From Bufo bufo (Eukaryota > Chordata > Amphibia > Anura > Bufonidae), in the NCBI RefSeq assembly GCF_905171765.1, contig NC_053392.1:105388220-105452219 (forward strand): 64,000 bases of DNA. The letters run 5' to 3'. Positions 19,482-33,190 of the stretch are shown here, piece by piece. Numbering within the stretch: the first letter of the stretch is position 1; every line of letters starts with the position of its first letter. The notes beneath the pieces are model-generated. The model made no database searches. It saw only the letters and a list, made by a program, of their open reading frames with translations, and was not told the origin of the DNA. The translations under genes were made by a program, and so were the position numbers.

Positions 19482-22147
19482 TAGGGATGTCCCGATACCA
19501 TTTTTTTAAGACTGAGTACGAGTACCGATACTTTTAAGTACTCACCGATACCAATTACCGATACTAATTTTAACAATAAAATACACACACATGTATTTTC
19601 TGACCACTGACCAACCAAAAGGCCCAAAAACAGAACTATAACATTCCAAGCAGACATTATACTGTATGGGGGCCACAAAGAGACGTTATACTGTATGGGG
19701 GCAGCCACAAGGAGACATTATACTGTATGGGGCAGCCACAAGGAGACGTTATACTGTATGGGGGCAGCCACAAGGAGACGTTACACTGTATGGGGGCAGC
19801 CACAAGGAGACGTTACACTGTATGGGGGCAGCCACAAGGAGACGTTATACTGTATGGGGGCAGCCACAAGGAGACGTTATACTGTATAGGGGGGCCACAA
19901 GGAGACGTTACACTGTATGGGGGGGCAGCCACAAGGATACATTATACTGTATGGGGGCAGCCACAAGGAGACGTTACACTGTATGGGGGCAGCCACAAGG
20001 AGACGTTTCACTGTATGGGGGCAGCCACAAGGAGACGTTATACTGTATGGGGGCAGCCACAAGGAGACGTTACACTGTATGGGGGCAGCCACAAGGAGAC
20101 GTTACACTGTATGGGGGCAGCCACAAGGAGACGTTACACTGTATGGGGGCGGCCACAAGGAGACATTACACTGTATGGGGGCAGCCACAAGGTGACGTTA
20201 TACTGTATGGGGGCAGCCACAAGGAGACGTTATACTGTATGGGGGCAGCCACAAGGAGACGTTATATACTGTATGGGGGCAGCCACAAGGAGACGTTATA
20301 TACTGTATGGGGGCAGCCACAAGGAGACGTTATATACTGTATGGGGGCAGCCACAAGGAGACGTTATACTGTATGGGGGCAGCCACAAGGAGACGTTATA
20401 TACTGTATGGGGGCAGCCACAAGGAGACGTTATATACTGTATGGGGGCAGCCACAAGGAGACGTTACACTGTATGGGGGCAGCCACAAGGAGACGTTATA
20501 CTGTATGGGGGCAGCCACAAGGAGTCGTTATACTGTATGGGGGCAGCCACAAGGAGACGTTATATACTGTATGGGGGCAGCCACAAGGAGACGTTACACT
20601 GTATGGGGGCAGCCACAAGGAGACGTTTCACTGTATGGGGGCAGCCACAAGGAGACGTTATACTGTATGGGGGCAGCCACAAGGAGACGTTATACTGTAT
20701 GGGGGCAGCCACAAGGAGACGTTACACTGTATGGGGGCAGCCACAAGGAGACATTACACTGTATGGGGGCAGCCACAAGGAGACGTTATACTGTATGGGG
20801 GCAGCCACAAGGAGACGTTATATACTGTATAGGGGCAGCCACAAGGAGACATTATACTGTATGGGGGCAGCCACAAGGAGACGTTATATACTGTATGGGG
20901 GCAGCCACAAGGAGACGTTATACTGTATGGGGGCAGCCACAAGGAGACGTTATATACTGTATGGGGGCAGCCACAAGGAGACGTTATATACTGTATGGGG
21001 GCAGCCACAAGGAGACGTTACACTGTATGGGGGCAGCCACAAGGAGACATTATACTGTATGGGGGAAGCCACAAGGAGTCGTTATACTGTATGGGGGCAG
21101 CCACAAGGAGACGTTACACTGTATGGGGGCAGCCACAAGGAGACGTTATACTGTATGGGGGGCAGCCACAAGGAGACGTTACACTGTATGGGGGCAGCCA
21201 CAAGGAGACGTTACACTGTATGGGGGCAGCCACAAGGAGACGTTATACTGTATGGGGGGCAGCCACAAGGAGACATTATATTGTATGGGGGCAGCCACAA
21301 GGAGTCGTTATACTGTATGGGGGCAGCCACAAGGAGACGCTACTGTATGGAGTCAGGACAACAATTTTTGAAGCCCCCCCCCCCCCCCCCCCCCCCTCCT
21401 CAGTATAATAGTCTTGTGGCCATCATGCAGTAATGTATATTTCTTCTTGCCCTAATGCCTGCTTTTAGAGATCAATGTGCAGCTTGCAGGCAGGAAGGGA
21501 AGGACCAGGGCCATAGAAGACAGACACTATCACTTTTAGAGGGACTCGCTCCTGGCAAACACAGCTCTGCTGCAGTGAATGCAGTGGAGCAGACTGTGAT
21601 GTAATTATAGTTATTGCAGGGACTCAGAGAATCGTCTGAGAGTTTATTAGTTAAAACGAATCGAATGAGTCAGAGACTGTCACCCCAGACTTCCTGCTCT
21701 GCTACATGCACCCTGTACACACACAGCTCCACTACACGCTATGCTAATAATGCCCCTTCCCCCCGGACGGACTTACAGGGAGCCGCAGAGCAGGAGGCCT
21801 GGCAGGGACTCGGTGACACGGTCTGTGACTCATTGGATTCTTTTAACTAATAAACTGTCAGACGAGTCCCTGCACTACGCTCCCTGTGCTGTGAGTCAGT
21901 GCTGGCTGCCTCTGATTGGTTGGAGGGCGGGGAGGGGCGGGCCTAGCTTCCACTCTAGGCTCCAATTACACTGCCTGCTGCTGCCTGTGAAGCTGTTAGC
22001 TGTGGGAGATGCAGGGGCCGCGGATGGACACATAGAAGCGGCGCACAGGTATCGGCAGTGGTATCGGGGACATTTGCACGAGTACATGTACTCGTGCAAA
22101 TGCCCGGTATCGGTCCCGATACTGGTATCGGTATCGGGACATCCCTA
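19482..22147. mobile_element. hAT nonautonomous element filled with a minisatellite
   Basis: Ends TAGGGATGTCCCGATACC and GGTATCGGGACATCCCTA are perfect inverted repeats. The 8-bp flanks are identical: CCCTGTAC at 19474-19481 and 22148-22155, the size made by hAT transposases. Additional GTACTCG/GTATCGG repeats occur near both ends (19510-19570 and 22050-22135). No transposase is seen. Most of the interior is a tandem array. Confidence 0.95.
19651..21345. repeat. 32/34-bp minisatellite, about 50 copies
   Basis: Unit ACTGTATGGGGGCAGCCACA then AGGAGACGTTAT (32 bp). Some units have an extra AT (34 bp). Because 32 is not a multiple of three and the unit lacks stops, all three frames stay open, giving false frames of up to 568 codons that cycle through MGAATRRRYTVWGQPQGDV. 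A C-homopolymer follows at 21374-21395. Confidence 0.97.
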
Positions 22148-22155
22148 CCCTGTAC

Positions 22156-24030
22156 GATGGTGGTGGTAGTGGGATAAAGTGGCACAATATTTCAAACCAC
22201 ACAATCTTCTGCATACTGGGGCAGTGTAAAAGTAGAAGTTATGTGGAGCTGCAGTATTTTTCTTTTGACACCCCCCACCACCACCTCACGACTAGCCCGC
22301 ATGAACAGGATGTCCCTATCATGTCATCTCGTGCTGCTGCTTTGTCCCCCTTTCTTTACAGGTTGCCATGCAGGTTCCTGCATAGTCATCTCGCCTTACC
22401 CTATCAATCAAAAGGGAGAGAGAGGGGCTGGCAAGGGTGCACAGAGTGGCTTGGGTCCGCCCTCAATGCATCTAAATGCTCATTTTCATACGGATTAAAA
22501 GTACATTTTCCCCAGAATGAAATAACACTAAGTGAAAGGTATCATTAAATTCAGCTGAGCTAGCCCTACAGGGCATTGGGCCTGGTTCAACCGTGAATAT
22601 CCTGGAGACAGACTCCCTTTAAGAATCTGCCCTATTATGTAAGTTCCATACGTCTGAGTGGGATTGTATCTGTAGCAAGCACTTGGTTTTCTGCTAGCCC
22701 CATTCAGATGAATAGGACAGTCGTATTTATTTCTGTATCAAAGGGAGGGGAAGGGCAGGAGCTGAGGACAGTTATATATGATGGTTATAGCTTAGCACAA
22801 GTTCTTAATTCACAGGAATACAGGTTAATACTTCTCTGTAATGTCCTCTGTTATCCTGGGGCTGCTTCTGAGTGACTGTGAGACAGTTAGGAAGGAGATT
22901 CTCCTCTACTTTCTGTGTGCAGTGGATGGCAGCTAGTCTCGGCATGTCAGAGAGAACTGGGAACCAGATATTTAGCAAGCACAAATATGCCATTAATAAA
23001 TGGGCCCTACCAGCCTCCAGCCTCAGCTGCTATCATGCAGAAGCAATCTGTAAAGTCCAAGAAGAGCTCTTAACGTTACCTGTTCTTGCAGTCACGTATG
23101 TTCCAATGTGAGAGTGCAGAAAAACTTACCAGTCAGTGGCATCCAAAGATGAAAGCACCCATGATCCAAGCAACTTTGCTATTAAAATTAGTCATTTATT
23201 GAAGCTCCATTAAAATTGTCACAGCTTACTTATCAAGTATGCTTACGCGTTTCAAGCATGTCATTCTTAGTTGTATGGGCCAAAAGGAACATTTGCTAGC
23301 TAACAGTGGCCCATGTAAAAAGACCACCAATCAGCCAACAAATGAGCAAATGCCCATTTGTCGCCTGATTGTATCTTTTCCGTTGGCTACACATCAGACC
23401 ACAAAGTGTGCTACCAACAATGTAAAGGAACGGCCGCAGAAATGATCTAATGCACCCGTTTATGGCTCATGAGGCAGTTGTCTGCCCATGTTCAGGTCCT
23501 TAAATGAGCCCCGATTGACATACTGTATGCTTTATTAACATCTGACCTTTGAAGCATGAAACATACTGACTCCAAAAAGTGGACCAGCATAGTTACCACT
23601 AAACAGGTCGATAAAAAGAGAATGGGAAAGAGTGATCGCTACCTCAGTCATTCCTCCCTCTTTCAGATCTGATGATCATCAGCAGCACATCCGTGATTGC
23701 ACAAGGAGATGTGGTCACGATAATTGTACATCGGCCGATGCTCGTTTATCGGCCGATTGGCGGCACTATTATACAGGCCAATGATCAGGAAGGAGTGTTT
23801 CTATCAACACTTGTTCCCAGTAATTGACCCCAAAATCGTGCAGCATAACAGGGGCTTGAGTGGCAACGTTTCCTTCCATCCTGCCTCGTATTCCTAAATG
23901 AGTGCTTTTCCTACACTGCAGAGGAGGCGGTCACTGGTTATTACTGCCTCCTGTCAGTTATAGATTATATCTGTGTGACATGTAGTAACCAGTAAGCACT
24001 TTTCCTAGCGGGGAAAAAACTGATTGGTTA
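22156..24030. other. Mostly non-coding stretch
   Basis: No exon recognised. A decayed hammerhead-like motif lies at 23244-23270 (minus). 23740-23840 has CATCGGCCGATGCTCG and TATCGGCCGATTGG repeats typical of MITE interiors. Confidence 0.4.
23244..23270 (-). ncRNA. Decayed hammerhead-like motif
   Basis: Minus strand: CTAAGAATGACATGCTTGAA then ACGCGTA. GAAACGCGT plus A is kept, but CUGANGA has become CUAAGAA. An AATAAA-like signal follows ~60 bp later, as at 55903. Weak on its own. Confidence 0.2.
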
Positions 24031-24310
24031 ACTCTTTAATGACCAGGCCTGAAAAGGTCTTAACGAACAGACAATTTTTTTTGTGATTTAACGCACATGG
24101 TGGTTTAACAGTTGTAACTTTTTATTTGTTGGACTACCAAAATAATTTTTCTGAACTTTTTTACAGGACACATAGGTTTTTTTTTTATATATTTTTGATG
24201 TATAACATATATAGTTTCCTGTGAACGGGACCATAATGGCAATGGTTAAATATTTTTTAAAAGACTGCTTTTTTTTTTGTGTCTTGCATCGAACGGACCC
24301 CTAGAAACTA
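24031..24310. mobile_element. Fragment of a large TTAA element
   Basis: TTAATGACCAGGCCTGAAAA followed by long A- and T-rich text resembles the 5' end of copy B (CTAAAGACCAGGCCCTTTTT). Confidence 0.4.
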
Positions 24311-24450
24311 GCCTCATGTAGGGGCTTTGAACAAGGTAAAGCTAATCAGGTTCTACTAAAACTCTGCAGCTCTGTTCTGCCCCTGAGACACACAGCAATC
24401 ACAGGATCGCTGGAATTATTGAGGAAACTGCATAGCCGCTTCCTTTATTC

Positions 24451-25117
24451 CAGTGGTTCTCAACCTTTCTAAAGCCGTGACCCCTTAATACAGTTCCTCA
24501 TGTTGTGGTGACCCCCAACCATTACATTTTTTTCCTTGCTACGTCATAACTAATTTTGCTACTGTTATGATGACCCACCAAAAACACGCACAGACACTAA
24601 AACACCAAATGTTAATTCAAATACACAAGTATTCATTCATAACCACAGAACTTTAGCATAAATACAAAATATTTGTAAACCAAATAAATAACTTTAAAAT
24701 AAATAATAAACCCCCTAAAAAATAAATCAGTGGTGCGCACAGTACCCCTCAAATAAATAACTCAGTGGTGCTCACAGTACCCCCCCAAAAAAAATAAAAA
24801 ATTAAAAATCAGTGGTGCTCAGGGTACCCCTCAAATAAATAAATCAGTGGTGCTTCAAGTCCCCCCCAAATAAATAAATCAGAAGTGCTCAGGGTCCCCC
24901 AAATAAATAAATCAGCGGGGCTTCAGGTCTCCCCCAAATAAATAAATCAGCGGTGCTCAGGGTCCCCCAAATAAATAAATCAGTGGTGCATCAGGTTTCC
25001 CCCAAATAAATAAATCAGCGGTGTGCGGGCGACCCACAATAGGAAGCCTCAGGCGACTCCCCGGAAAGGGCCGATCGACCCCCAAAGGGGCCGCGACCCC
25101 TAGGTTGAGAACCGCTG
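24451..25117. mobile_element. SPIN-like hAT element
   Basis: Starts CAGTGGTTCTCAACCTTTCT, continues with GACCCCTTAATACAGTTCC and TCATGTTGTGGTGACCCCC, and ends GGTTGAGAACCGCTG. I recognise this as the terminus of the SPIN (Space Invaders) hAT family. The 8-bp target duplication CTTTATTC is exact (24443-24450 and 25118-25125). The usual interior is replaced by a tandem repeat. Confidence 0.85.
24680..25022. repeat. Tandem repeat inside the SPIN-like element
   Basis: Units of about 30-35 bp: CAAATAAATAAATCAGTGG then TGCTCAGGGTCCCC, with several single-base variants. Confidence 0.85.
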
Positions 25118-25152
25118 CTTTATTCACTGCATAGTGCTTATTAGGCACTATA

Positions 25153-25439
25153 AGGCTACTTTCACACTGTTTCTGGGTCCGCCTGTGAGATCCGTTTCAA
25201 GGCTCTTACAAGTGGCCCAAAACGGATCAGTTCAGCCCCAATGCATTCTGAATGGATAAGGATCTGTGAAGGATCTGTGAAGAAGTTCGGGTCTGGGTAC
25301 CAAACATGCTGATTTTTCTCACGCGTGTGCAAAATGCATTAAAACGCTTTGCATTTGCGCAAAAAAATTGCGCAATTTCCCGCGACGCACCCGCATCCTA
25401 TCCGGCCCTCACACGCGACGCCCGTGTAAAAGAGGCCTA
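25153..25439. mobile_element. TAA-type MITE
   Basis: Left TAAGGCTACTTTCACACTG, right CCGTGTAAAAGAGGCCTAA. The interior looks composite: a CCAAAACGGATCAGTT part as at 52980, then an unrelated CGCGTGTGCAAAATGC part. Confidence 0.6.
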
Positions 25440-26986
25440 AAGGTATTGTCTTAACGAGAAATAAGCAAATCAATTCAGAAATTAGGCACACATTTTTCAA
25501 AAAATGCGGATTCTTCCAAATTAGAATTTTGTGTGATTTGATTCAAGAGATTCAAGTATAGCAGAGCGGGAGAAAGACAGAAAGAAGGAGATGAGAGAGA
25601 GGCTGGTTAAATTATTAAACTCACCTTAATCCACTTGCTCGCGCAGCCCGGCTTCTCTTCTGTCTTCATCTGTGCTGTGAGCAAAAGGGCCTTTGATGAC
25701 GTCACTACACTCATCACATGATCCATCACCATGTGATGGACCATGTGATGAACACAGTGACATCATCAAAGGCCCTATTGCTCACAGATGAAGACAGAAG
25801 AGATGCCGGCTGCGCGAACAAGTGGATTAAGGTGAGTTTAATTTTTATTTTTATTTTTTTTAACCCCTCCAGCCCTATTTTACTATGCATTCTGTATTCA
25901 GAATGCTATTATTTTCCCTTATAACCATGTTATAAGGGAAAATAATAATGATCGGGTCTCCATCCCGATCGTCTCCTAGCAACCGTGTGTGAAAATCGCA
26001 CCGCATCCGCACTTGCTTGCGGATGCTTGCGATTTTCACGCAGCCCCATTCACTTCTATGGGGCCTGCGTTACGTGAAAAACGCAGAATATAGAACATGC
26101 TGCGATTTTCACGCAACGCACAAATGATGCGTGAAAATCACCGCTCATGTGCACAGTCCCATAGAAATGAATATGGGTCAGGATTCAGTGCGGGTGCAAT
26201 GCGTTCACCTCACGCATCGCATCCGCGCGGAATACTCGCCCGTGTGAAAGGGGCCAGAGACTTTTTTGAGCAATTGGAACACTTTCGGTTAAAGTAGAAT
26301 TTATTTGGACCTGAATCAATTTCACACGAACATTTGAGCCAAATCGGACCTGAAACAAATTTTGAGTGATTCACTCATCCTCTAGTCCTAGCCCATGTCA
26401 AATGACTGGCTGCCACACATATAGAGGTTTGCTTAAAGCTAAAGATGCTGAAACGCTTTGAGAAAAAGGAGCTTCGGCCTATTTTTATTTCTTGATTTTG
26501 GTGTAGAGAGAGGGTGGGGCAAGTCTTTGTGCATGACCTTGAAAAATGATCTGTTCCTTCGTTGAGAACTAGAGATCTTTAATTTGACACTGACAGTGTT
26601 CTCTGTGTGTGACAAAGTGCAGCGGTCGTTCTGCTGCTCTAGTGGTGACCGTGCATTCCCTTCCTAAGTTACGTAGGGGGCAGCGTGCCAAGTTCAATAA
26701 ACAGATGTGCTCTAATGATGGGTTATTTCAAGACAAAGTCTAATTCTTTTTTTTTTTTTCCCCCACTGTTCTGCAGTTTTTAGCTGAAATTTAAAGAACA
26801 ACAAATAATATATATACATAAGGGTTTGTAGGGGCGGATTGGCCATGGACTCTAAAGGAAGAAATCCTGCTGGGCCAGTCATGTTATGATTTCATGTGGC
26901 TGTTTGACCCCAAAATCTAAAGACCTGTCAGCCAGCCTATAGTAAGCATAAGGTGCCAGCTATATCTAAAGGGGTGTATGTATAAA
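25440..26986. repeat. Non-coding stretch with a foldback and a MITE fragment
   Basis: 25617-25840 is a near-perfect foldback (AACTCACCTTAATCCACTTG and complement) centred at ~25728 (CACATGATCC/CCATGTGATGGACC). 25907-25950 is a palindrome of TTATTTTCCCTTATAAC. 25980-26255 is a MITE-like region with GCGATTTTCACGCA repeats, ending CCGTGTGAAAGGGGCC. Confidence 0.65.
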
Positions 26987-26988
26987 TA

Positions 26989-28485
26989 CAATGCATTTAA
27001 AAAGTCCAGACCTTTTCACCTCGTTTACATTTTATGTTGTGGCCTTCTGGTAAAATAAAGTAAAAAATTTTGTTTTTTCCCATTAGTCTGCACTCAATAC
27101 CCCATAACGAGAAAGTGAAAATAGAATTTTACACATTTTTGAAAATGTATTAAAAAGGAAAAACTAAAATTTCACATGGACATAAGTATTCAGGCCCTTT
27201 GCTATGACACTTGAAATTTAGCTCTGAGGGCCTCCCATTATTCTGGATCATCTTTGAGATGTTTCTACAACTGATTGGAGGCCACCTGTGGAAAATTTAG
27301 TTGATTGGCCAAGATTTGGAAAGACACAGCCTTGTCTATATAGGGTCTGCAGCTGACAATGTATATCGGAGCAAAAAACAAGCCATGAAGAGGAATGAAC
27401 TGCCTGTAGATCTTTTAAGACAGGATTGTGTGGAGGCACAGATCTGGAGAAAATTATTCTAAATTGAAAGTACCCAGGACTTTTTCTAGAGCTGGCCGCC
27501 CAACCAAACTCAGTAATCAGGAAGAAGGGGCTTGGTAAGTGGTGACCAAGAACCCAATGGTCACTCTGGCTGAGCTCCAAAGATCCTCTTTGTTGATGGG
27601 AGAAATTTTCAAAAGGTCAACCATCAGTGCATCACTCTACCAACCTAGGCTTTATGGCCAAAAAGAAGCCTCTCCTCAGTAAAAGACACATTAAAGCCGT
27701 CTAGAGGTTGCAAAACAGGACTCTCAGACTGAGAAACAAGATTCTCTGGTCTGATGAAACCAAGATTGATCTTTTGGCTTCAATTCTAAGTATCATGTAG
27801 GGATGAAATAGGCACTGCCCATCACCTGTCCAATACCATCCCTACAGTGGAGCATGGTGATGACAGCATGTGGCAGCAGGTGTTTTTCAGTGGCTGGGAA
27901 AGGGAGGATGTTAATGGTTGAGGGAAAGCTGAATGGAGCAGAGTACAGAGATATTGCTAATGGAAACCTTATCCAGAGAGCTCTGGACGTCAGACTGGGC
28001 CAAAGGTTTGTCTTCCAACAAGACAATGACCCTAAGCACACAGCCAAGGCAACACATGAGTGGCTTAGGGACAACTACTGCTTGAGTGGCCCAGCCAGAG
28101 CCCAGACTTGAACCCAATCGAACATCTCTGAAGATACCTGAAAATGTCTGTCCACCGACAGTCCCCATCCAACCTGATAGAGCTACAGAGAAGAATGAAA
28201 GAAAATCCCCAATCCAGATGAGCAAACCTTGTGGCATCATACCTAAAAAGACTGGAGGCTGGAATCACTGCAAAAGGTGATTCAACGAAGTACTGAGTTA
28301 CTTATGTAAATGCAAGATTTTAGTTTATCCTTTTCAATAAATTTGCAAAGATTTGGAACATTTTGTTTTCTTTTAATTTTCAGTGCAGAATGATGCAATT
28401 CAAAATTTGTTTAAAAAAAATTAGCACAAGGCAGCAATATAGAAAAAATGTGAAAAAAGAATGTGAAGACTTTCCAAATGCATTG
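26989..28485 (+). mobile_element. Decayed full-length Tc1 transposon
   Basis: TA-flanked ends (TA 26987-26988 and 28486-28487), CAATGCATTTAAAAAGTCCAG and complement. Plus-strand transposase remnants in several frames include GLYGQ-like and [17 protein letters not shown] (second catalytic Asp) and DLNPIEHL (third position). Many stops and shifts. Same family as 51087-52396. Confidence 0.85.
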
Positions 28486-28487
28486 TA

Positions 28488-29350
28488 TAGTGCTCCGTAT
28501 ATTACTGTATGGCTGTATATAGTGTATAATTCTGCTTCTCCATAGCTCACTATAAGCCTATAAATTTATAGTGCTCGTTGTCTCGTTTTGGAACTATGTG
28601 TATAATGATGGCCTTCATATTTGACCATAAAACTGTATATAAGGATCGGGGAGCTTTGTGCTGTTTTCTAAAAAGGCTTTTCCATTGTATTTTTTTTATT
28701 GGCCCCACCTGCCATCAATGTGGCTTTAAGGACTGGCAGCTAGGCCCCTAATGTGTGACAAGTCGCCATAATGTTTCATTGGAAAAACCCTTTAAAAAGC
28801 TTATTTTATACAATCTTCGTTTATCAGTCAAGTTTAAGGCGTGTCCATCTTCGAACAGCATTTTACAGTTAAACTTAGAATTAGATTGTTTTAAAAGTTA
28901 AGTAACATTGTTAATAGATTCCATTACTTAACTTCTGCTGATCCAGTGTTAAAGTTTGTATTATACTTCAGAGCTGCATTCACAATTCTGCATGCTTTAT
29001 AGCTGAACAGCACAGCATTCCTTACAGGCTTAATGTCTGTTATTACACGTACAGGAATCTGATTTAGGGAAAACCAACCCCAGCTAAGCTCTTAGCGGTG
29101 TCTTTGTTCTTTGTGTTGACCCAGCAGAATGGGGAGTGCAGCTCTGGCCTATAATTCAGGCTGTTTCTCAGGATTATTGCACAGTAATTAATGCAATGCA
29201 CTGCATTTACAAAGTGGCAATTTGTTTTATAAATTTTATAAGGGTGATGGACCGCTCTCCTTATTTTTCCCTTCAATTGAAGATGGTCCTGTATTCAGGA
29301 CCGACATCAGTTAGCCGGATTGGGGAACACCTTCGGAGACTGTCTCTAGT
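28488..29350. other. Non-coding stretch
   Basis: 28660-28800 has a palindromic fragment (GCTTTTCCATTG ... AAAAACCCTTT) of MITE style. The rest shows no gene. Confidence 0.4.
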
Positions 29351-29668
29351 TGGGCTGCATGATTAATCAAGTTCATTTGCTTTCTCTCAGCCCGACGATG
29401 TTTATTTGTTAAAAAATCGTGATATTGATTCCCCCCCCCCCCCCCTTTCTGGGGCGCTGATACAGTGCTCCAGATCTCAGCGACAACTGACACTGACTGT
29501 AGCCGGGGTTCAACTGTAACCAGTTACCTTCAGAAGTCACATAATTAGTGAAATAATGTCCACCTGTGTGCAATCTAAGTGTCTCTGTCATTACATATAC
29601 ACACCTTTTTTGAAAGGCCTCAGGGGCTGCAACACCTAATGAAGAGGCATCACTAACCAAACACTGCT

Positions 29669-30627
<959 letters not shown>

Positions 30628-30630
30628 TAA

Positions 30631-30978
30631 GGCTACTTTCACACTTGCGGCAGGGTGATATGGCAAAATGTATGCCAACTGATGGCATTAGTAAGACTGA
30701 TCAGGGTCCTGATCAGTCTTAAAAATACCTGATCAGTAAAAAAAAAAATGCATTGAAATGCCGGATCCGTCTTTCCGGTGTCATCCGGCATTCAGGCAAG
30801 TCTTCAGTTTTTTTTCGCCGGAGATAAAACTGTAGCATGCAGACATCCTAATGCATCCTGAACGGATTACTCTCCTTTCAGAATGCATGGGGATATGCCT
30901 GATCAGTTCTTTTCCGGCATTGAGCCCTTTTGATGGAACTCAGTGCTGGAAAAGAAAAATGCTAGTGTGAAAGTACCC
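30631..30978. mobile_element. TAA-type MITE inside Tc1
   Basis: GGCTACTTTCACACTTGCGG ... GCTAGTGTGAAAGTACCC, flanked by TAA and TTA. The paralogous Tc1 at 47911-47930 has the empty site (GAGACTTATCC), so the insertion and its 3-bp duplication can be read directly. Confidence 0.85.
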
Positions 30979-31430
30979 TTATCCAAAGCGACTTGGAGCT
31001 GTGATTACCGCAAACAGGGCCGGTACAAGGCAGGGGCCGAAGGAGCGGGTGCCCTGGGCGCTACCATTTGCGGACAGGAGGGGGGCGCAGCCTGCATCAT
31101 GCTGTGCCCCCCCAACTAAAATGCCCCCCCAAGTGAGCCGCCGCCGCCGGGCACAGGGAGATGAGCGCTTCCATTGCGCTCATCTCCTTAGTAATCTGCC
31201 TGTGCCAGCGGAGGTGCAGGGGAGGGAGAGGCGTGTCCCTTCCCCTTCCTCTGATAGGCTGCAGGCACTAGGCCGGCAGCCTATCAGAGGCCGGCGAAGG
31301 CGGGGCGATGACGTCATCGCACCGCCCGAGCCTTACAGCGCGGGACACAGGAAGAGTCTGCATCGCATCGCTGACACTGAGGTAAGTATGTGTTTTTTTT
31401 TTTTTTTTTTTTTTTTACAATAGTGTTACT

Positions 31431-32250
31431 GGCATTGGGGGGGCTTATTACAATGGGGGGGGCTTATTACAATGGGGGGGGCTTATTACAATGGGGGGAC
31501 TTATTACAATGGGGGGGGCTTATTACAATGGGGGGGCTTAATACTGGCACATGATGGGGGGGCTTAATACTGGCACATGATGATGGGGGGGCTTAATACT
31601 GGCACATGATGATGGGGGGGGCTTAATACTGGCACATGATGATGGGGGGACTTAATACTGGCACATCATGGGGGGCTTAATACTGGCAAGTGATGGGGGG
31701 GCTTAATACTGGCACGTAATGGGGGGCTTATTGCTGGCACGTAATGGGGGGGCTTATTACTGACACGTAATGGGGGGCTTATTACTGGCACGTAATGGGG
31801 GGCTTATTACTGGCACGTAATGGGGGGGCTTATTACTGGCACGTAATGGGGGGGCCTATTACTGGCACGTGATGGGGGGCTTATTACTGGCACGTGATGG
31901 GGGCTTATTACTGGCACGTGATGGGGGGCTTATTACTGGCACGTGATGGGGGGCTTATTACTGGCACGTGATGGGGGGCTTATTACTGGCACGTGATGGG
32001 GCTCTTGTTACTGGCACGTGATGGGGGGCTTATTACTGGCACGTGATGGGGGGCTTATTACTGGCACGTGATGGGGGGCTTATTACTGGCACGTGATGGG
32101 GGGCTTATTACTGGCACGTGATGGGGGGCTTATTACTGGCACGTGATGGGGGGCTTATTACTGGCACGTGATGGGGCTCTTGTTACTGGCACATTGGGGG
32201 GCTCTTGTTACTGGCAGTGGCACGTTATTGAGGGCACTTATTACTGGCAC
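31431..32250. repeat. ~25-bp G-rich minisatellite
   Basis: Unit TTATTACTGGCACGTGATGG then GGGGC, about 25 bp, with drift from simpler GGGGGGGCTTATTACAAT units at the left edge. Carries runs of six to seven G. Confidence 0.92.
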
Positions 32251-32929
32251 ATTATTGGTGGGCACTATAGGGGCATCTACTGAGGCCACAAAGAAGGGGT
32301 GTTTTATATGGGGGGCTCTGTACAGTAGCATTTTATACTGGGACACATTATGGTGGGTACTATGGAGAAGGGGAGACAGGAGTACTATGGAGTCCTCTAC
32401 GGGGGGCACTAAGAAGGGGTATTTTATACTTGCAAATTATGGGGGACACTGAGGGCATCTACTGGGGCACGATATATGGGGCATTTTATACTGGTACATT
32501 ATGGGGGGCACTAGCAGGAAGGGGGGAGAGGAGCACTATGGAGCCATTTACTGGGGCACTATATAGGGGTATTTTATACTGGCACATTATGGGGGACATT
32601 AGCTCAACTGGGGGCATTACAAGGGGGTATGTTTTGCACATTATAAAGAGAATTCTTTCTACTGGGGGGCATTATGGTGGGTTTTATTACTCCCCCATGG
32701 TATGACCCCCTAGTAGCAGCACCAGCCTCTCCCTGCTCTGCTATCCCTCCGCCCCTTCTCCAAATCCTTATTATGAAATCTTTCTCATTAGGATAAAACA
32801 CAACATCAGCTCCGCCGAGCCCCCGGCCAAAGTGTTGAAGTGGCGTCCGAGATCCCCAAGGGCCAAGCCAAGTAACTGTAAGTGTTCATGTGAAATATGC
32901 TTTTTTTATATATGTACACTTCTGTGAGA
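32251..32929. repeat. Diverged continuation of the array
   Basis: Looser repeats of GGGGCATTTTATACTGG and GGGCACTATGGAG text up to about 32690, then unique-looking hAT interior. Confidence 0.5.
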
Positions 32930-33190
32930 GGCGGGGAGGGAGATCTGTGGATGACACTGTTATAGGGAGGGAGATCTGTGGATGACACTGTTATAGGGAG
33001 GGAGATCTGTGGATGACACTGTTATAGGGAGGGAGATCTGTGGATGACACTGTTATGGAGGGGGAAATGGGGATGACACTGTCATGGGGTGGATCTGGGG
33101 ATGACACATATAGCATAAGATGCTATATACGGTATGTGGCATCCACAGATCCCCCCATAGCAGTGTCATCCACAGATCCCCCTCTCTATA
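32930..33190. repeat. ~27-bp tandem repeat
   Basis: About five units of GGGAGATCTGTGGATGACAC TGTTATA, then an inverted copy at 33140-33185 (CCACAGATCCCCC). Confidence 0.85.

Noticed and set aside
19651..21345. CRISPR-like regular repeats
   Set aside because: Units abut with no unique spacers, in a vertebrate hAT element. It is a minisatellite. The same applies to 31431-32250.
19666..21433. Open frames of 354 to 568 codons
   Set aside because: They are translations of a 32-bp tandem repeat that lacks stops in three frames. No protein family.
31001..31423. 140-codon frame
   Set aside because: Lies in the end of the hAT element, starts in Tc1 sequence and ends in a poly-T-coded phenylalanine run.
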